Positions 60,336-64,000 of a DNA stretch of 64,000 bases are shown in pieces. Location of the stretch: contig JAMJFZ010001815.1 in the NCBI GenBank assembly GCA_026225945.1, positions 17,429,001 to 17,493,000 on the forward strand, given 5' to 3'. How positions within the stretch are numbered: position 1 is the first letter of the stretch; each line of letters begins with the position of its first letter. The notes under the pieces are model-generated. The model did not search any database, was not told where the DNA came from, and saw only the letters and a program-made list of their open reading frames with translations. The DNA is from Cricetomys ansorgei (lineage: Eukaryota; Chordata; Mammalia; Rodentia; Nesomyidae). A program made the translations under genes and the position numbers.

Positions 60336-62904
60336 TCTCAGAGTTTATTTTTCAACCTAGGTAATCTAATTCTTCTGCTCATGCTTTTAAACTCTCTTAG
60401 CAAAGCCAGTACTGCAAGCTCATCGAATGGAGGCTGGTAGGAGAGTATAATCAGAGATGTGGGTATCGTTTAGTGTCTGGAATAGACCCTTCAACTTGAG
60501 CTTATCGGAAGGAACAGGGAAATCTTCCTTTCTCTGATTCTCTTGCAAGGACATTAAATACTCCTGCCCCAGTGCTGCTGCTGTATGTGGGCATTCCTTT
60601 TCCTGTAGTTCCTCTGGTTCACCATGTTCCCCACAGATTCTGCTGCAACTTTTGCTATGAGTTAGTGCTTTCATTATTTTTCATGTTGACGTTGGTATCC
60701 CTTGGTGACTAATGTCTTCTCTTACTTGAGTTTACCAGACCCCTTTCTTAGTTGTGGGTGCGTTTTGCTGAGTGTTAAGAAGAACATGTTTTTGTTTCCT
60801 ATTATATCCTGTTTTTGTAACATCTATAGTTTAAGGAGAGATCCTTCTTTCTTCCTGTTAGGGGATGAGATTGGAAATGGTATCAGTGTACCACCCTCCT
60901 TTTAGAATCCACCATACACTGACCTCCAAGCTGTTCCTTTGTAGAAAATACTGATAGTTCAGTGGTATCCTAGCTACTACACTAGTTTCAGAGTGTTAGA
61001 ATTGGGTGTAGCTATTAGTTTAGCTTTTAACATCATTTCTTTACTTTATGCTCTACTGGATGCTATTTAGGAAAACTAAACTTCCAGAGTTGTTCATTCA
61101 TAAGCCAGAGTGTATGACACAGTTGTTTTCTATGCAGACATCCACTTCTTTCTGCTTTTCTCCCTCCATTTCTGGTATAGATTTTGCTACAGTTTCTCTT
61201 AGCTCCTTTCACTTTTCCAATTTTACCATGAAATTAACACAAGTAGGTCCCTTTTTGTGTTTGTATATTTTTTGGGTTTTCTACTTAGGGCAGATATTTC
61301 CTTGCCAAGTCCCTGCATTCTCATAGAATGAGGACAATGGACACTATCTTTATCTTTCACATCCTGCATATGTAACACAAGACCTTATTTCTTTCCTCCT
61401 ATCAATAATGTGACCTGCTTGTAGCTTCCTGTTCTCTCTTTTGCAGTTAACATTTTCTTTTTCCTTCCAGAATGCCAGCAAACTATTTGCAATTTATAAT
61501 CCCAAAAGGTACGTTTTCCCAAATAAGCAAACACTACTTTTTAAAATGAAGGCTTATATTTAGTTGACAGAAAAGCAAATAGAATTTACAAAGACTGCAA
61601 ATACTGATTATGAAAATGCCCACAGTATGCCAAGTCTTTATTCAGAATGGAATGGGAGTTAGGTGTGCTTTCTAATATTCCATGAAACTGCCCCAACCTT
61701 AGGTTTCTCTATGAATGTTCCCTTGCCAGCATCTGATTTTTGTTTGTTTTATTGTTGTTTTCCAATCTGGGGATCCAGCCAGCCTAATAAAGCTAACTCC
61801 ATTATTTTTGTCCTCTACAAAAGTGAGTTTCACTTGTTTGCTGGGTCTAGTGTTAGACCCTCTCTTTAGAAATAATAGTCTAAGTCTCTTTTTATTTTTG
61901 TAGACATTTTGATTCACTCTTTCATACTCAGGACTTCAGAACCCATGAAACTTCTGTGTGCACAGTTGCACATCACAAGATACAAAACCCCTCCTCCTTC
62001 TTCTTTCATAGGATAAATCTAATTGTCATTAATATTTCCTGAGAGTGAAAAACCTTGTCTCTGGAGATACCCAACCTAATGAGGTAGGATTAGGAAGGGT
62101 TCCTTTCAGAGGCAGTTATGTTGCTGAGAAACCACAGTTTTATTCTTACTACTTCTCAGAAGATTCCTGCTGTTCTGGCCTTGAAATATTATGTTGTGGA
62201 AACAAAAGATAACTCCAGGATAAATATTCTTAAAAAGTAGGAATTAAAGTTTAAAAAATAATGACTTAGGGCAAAAATATTATTAATAAATTTATTGACT
62301 TCCAAAGTGCACTAAAATTTTTATGAAGCAGGAAGTTGAGCTGGAGCTTAATTTATGTGTGGAACATCACTTTGCAACTTATCCAAGTTCAACAGAGATA
62401 AAAACCCTCTCATAAATAAAGAGACTGCGATTTGGGGTGACTGTGAATGGGGAGGCAAAGGGCAAGGCTGCATTAGCAATTTTGGTCTTGATCTACACCA
62501 CAGGCATTTCAATAGCTGCTATTTCAAATTCATTTAAAACCCACTTTTTGCATTTTAATAGCTTTTCTTCTAACACTAGAATGCAAATGTGAATTTGCCT
62601 CTAGCATACTTTATTCCTCCCTAGTCAGAATCACTGAAAATCCATATTTTCTTTCCTAAAATTGCCCTTCATTTCTCAAAAGTCAGGAGAAAGGATGTGT
62701 GCATGCAGTAAGATGAATTGAGGGCTCTTATAAACAGGGGACAGGGATAGAGAAGGAGGTAGTATTTTAAGGCAGGACACACAAAAAAATGGGAGCTATT
62801 GGTAAATAAGGAACACATGAAAGAAAAATTTACTAAGTTATCCCTGTGTATATTGAAACCAGCTAAATACATTTTGATTTTTCTACTTATTTGAATAAGA
62901 AAGG
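60336..62904. other. Repeat-poor non-coding stretch
   Basis: No named transposon. It contains a 38-nt exon-like segment at 61471-61508, an 84-codon minus-strand frame (60420-60674) of unclear origin, and a low-repeat segment at 62370-62620 that could be conserved non-coding sequence. Confidence 0.45.
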
Positions 62905-63112
62905 TTTCTGGACTGGAAATCTGACTAGTTAGGGACAGTGTCTGCAACATAATCATGAAGACAGGAGTTAAAGCCCCAGCACCCACAAAAAAAGCTGAGT
63001 GCAATTGTGTGTACCTATCATTTCAGCTCTGAAATAGACAGGAGGATCCTACGGGCCTGCTGGCCAGAGAGTCTAGCCAAACTGATGCACCCGAAGTTAC
63101 AGTGGGAGACGT
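62905..63112 (+). repeat. B4 SINE, diverged
   Basis: 'agttaaagccccagcaccca' (B-box region), 'aaaaaagctgagtgcaattg', 'gacaggaggatcctacgggc' and 'ctgctggccagagagtctag' follow B4 order (gttcggatccccagcaccc ... aggaggatccctggggctcgctggccagcc). A short CA-bearing end follows. Frames across it are artefacts. Confidence 0.82.
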
Positions 63113-64000
63113 GTGTACACACACATGTCTATGATGTAAACAGTTTTGCTCTACCACAAGCTCTCTACTATGCTGTTTTGCTTCCCACACGCAAGGAAGT
63201 AAACTGACCTTCAACTACAAGCTCTAAATGAATGAGCCAAAATATATCTTCCCTTCTTTCCTATGATTTTTAAAAATACGTAGTCAGTATGATTGACAGC
63301 CGAGTAATCTAGGAATCTTCAATATTTAGCAGTTAAGAACATTAACCTCTGTGGACGTAGAGTGTCATTCTTAACTCGTAATGAAGGTTTCATTGCTTTC
63401 AAACTCTTCTGAAACTTTGCTGGTTTTGTTAGTGAAGGGGAACATTTTTAATCAATTTATTTTGGGTTGCTAGAGATTTTGATCATTTATTATATGTACT
63501 TAAATGCCTCTTTGACTTTCAAATGCAGGCAGCACAGCCTGTTTGTAGATTACTGATGATGACTTGTACCCAGATAGAGAAATATTATGCTTTACATCAG
63601 CATTTTTTTTTTTTTTTTTTTTTTTTTTACATCTCAGCCCTTTGTTTCAAATCAAACTCAGATTTTTGGTCTAATTAGGGATAGCATATGGTATGGAGAA
63701 CCATAACAAAAGTATAGTTTGGTAAACCAGAGATGCTGCAAGATAAATCGGTTAGGCAATCTGACACAGTTTCTTATGTTTGTGAACAATCCCTCTGAGA
63801 GTGTTATTCTGAATCTAATAATCACAGTCTTTGATCTGGGGGCGTGCTCCTGCTACAGTGTATGAACCCCATTATCTAAGAGTCTTTCTCTGCAAGTTAT
63901 TTTCCCCTTTTGGTTTTCTGGGATTAAAGATTTCTAATTTTTAGGATAACAAAAGTTGCGTGGACTGGCTCAGCTATAGACTGAAAGGAAATATTGAAAA
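63113..64000. other. Non-coding stretch to window end
   Basis: Unique AT-rich DNA apart from the T-run at 63603-63628. Nothing else recognised. Confidence 0.5.
63603..63628. repeat. (T)26 homopolymer
   Basis: An uninterrupted run of 26 T. No SINE body is seen on either side, so it is not clearly a retroposon tail. Confidence 0.95.

Noticed and set aside
1..64000. CpG-island promoter
   Set aside because: CG dinucleotides are sparse throughout and I saw no GC-rich block that would qualify.

Overview
The window looks like a stretch of muroid-rodent nuclear chromosome. It is AT-rich, has few CpGs, and is full of the SINEs that mark this group: 7SL-derived B1/PB1, tRNA-derived B3, the tRNA/B1 composite B4, and RSINE1. 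It also holds rodent L1 3' UTR fragments, MT/ORR1-type MaLR LTRs, and older mammalian repeats (MIR, L2, MLT1/MST-like LTRs, L1M-type ORF2 remnants). Long CA, TG and TTCC microsatellites are common. Several B1 copies carry an AGAGTTACAA variant instead of the mouse/rat AGGGCTACA form. The exact species is therefore left open; it does not read as typical mouse or rat.

I found no protein-coding gene, tRNA, rRNA or snRNA gene, CpG island, CRISPR array or prokaryotic operon that I can support. All open frames are short (151 codons at most). The ones I checked closely are repeat-derived, simple-repeat-derived or unrecognisable. The window is best read as intergenic or deep-intronic DNA.

Layout: 1-11 kb has a B4 with a CA tail, a MaLR LTR, a B3/RSINE1 pair, a second B4, an L1 ORF2 3' remnant on the minus strand and a B1. 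11-22 kb is mostly unique AT-rich DNA with MIR fragments, three B1-type copies, a truncated B3, a B4 and an MLT1-like LTR. 22-29 kb is the most repeat-dense part: a B3, an L1 3' UTR, an old TGTCAACTTG-type repeat, a MaLR LTR, and an L1 split by an LTR-like insert with an inverted duplication. 29-34 kb carries a GGA repeat, an L2 end, a B3, B1-like copies and an MST-like LTR. 34-45 kb has two more L1 3' UTR fragments, a hAT-Charlie MITE with intact ends and target duplication, a MaLR LTR and a B3. 45-59 kb is mostly repeat-poor, broken by a MIR, a three-copy 40-bp tandem repeat, TATC/AT simple repeats, a PB1 and a probable L2. 59-64 kb has a long TTCC tract, a B1 with target duplication, an old B1-like copy, a MIR, a B4 and a T26 tract.

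The points most worth a second look are the 40-bp triplicate repeat (51.4 kb), the inverted duplication inside L1 (28.0-28.2 kb), a 38-nt exon-like segment (61.5 kb), a protein-like minus-strand frame (57.4-57.6 kb), two related but unrecognised segments (35.3 and 37.4 kb), and several repeat-free blocks that could be conserved non-coding elements. I did not find an obvious new biological system.
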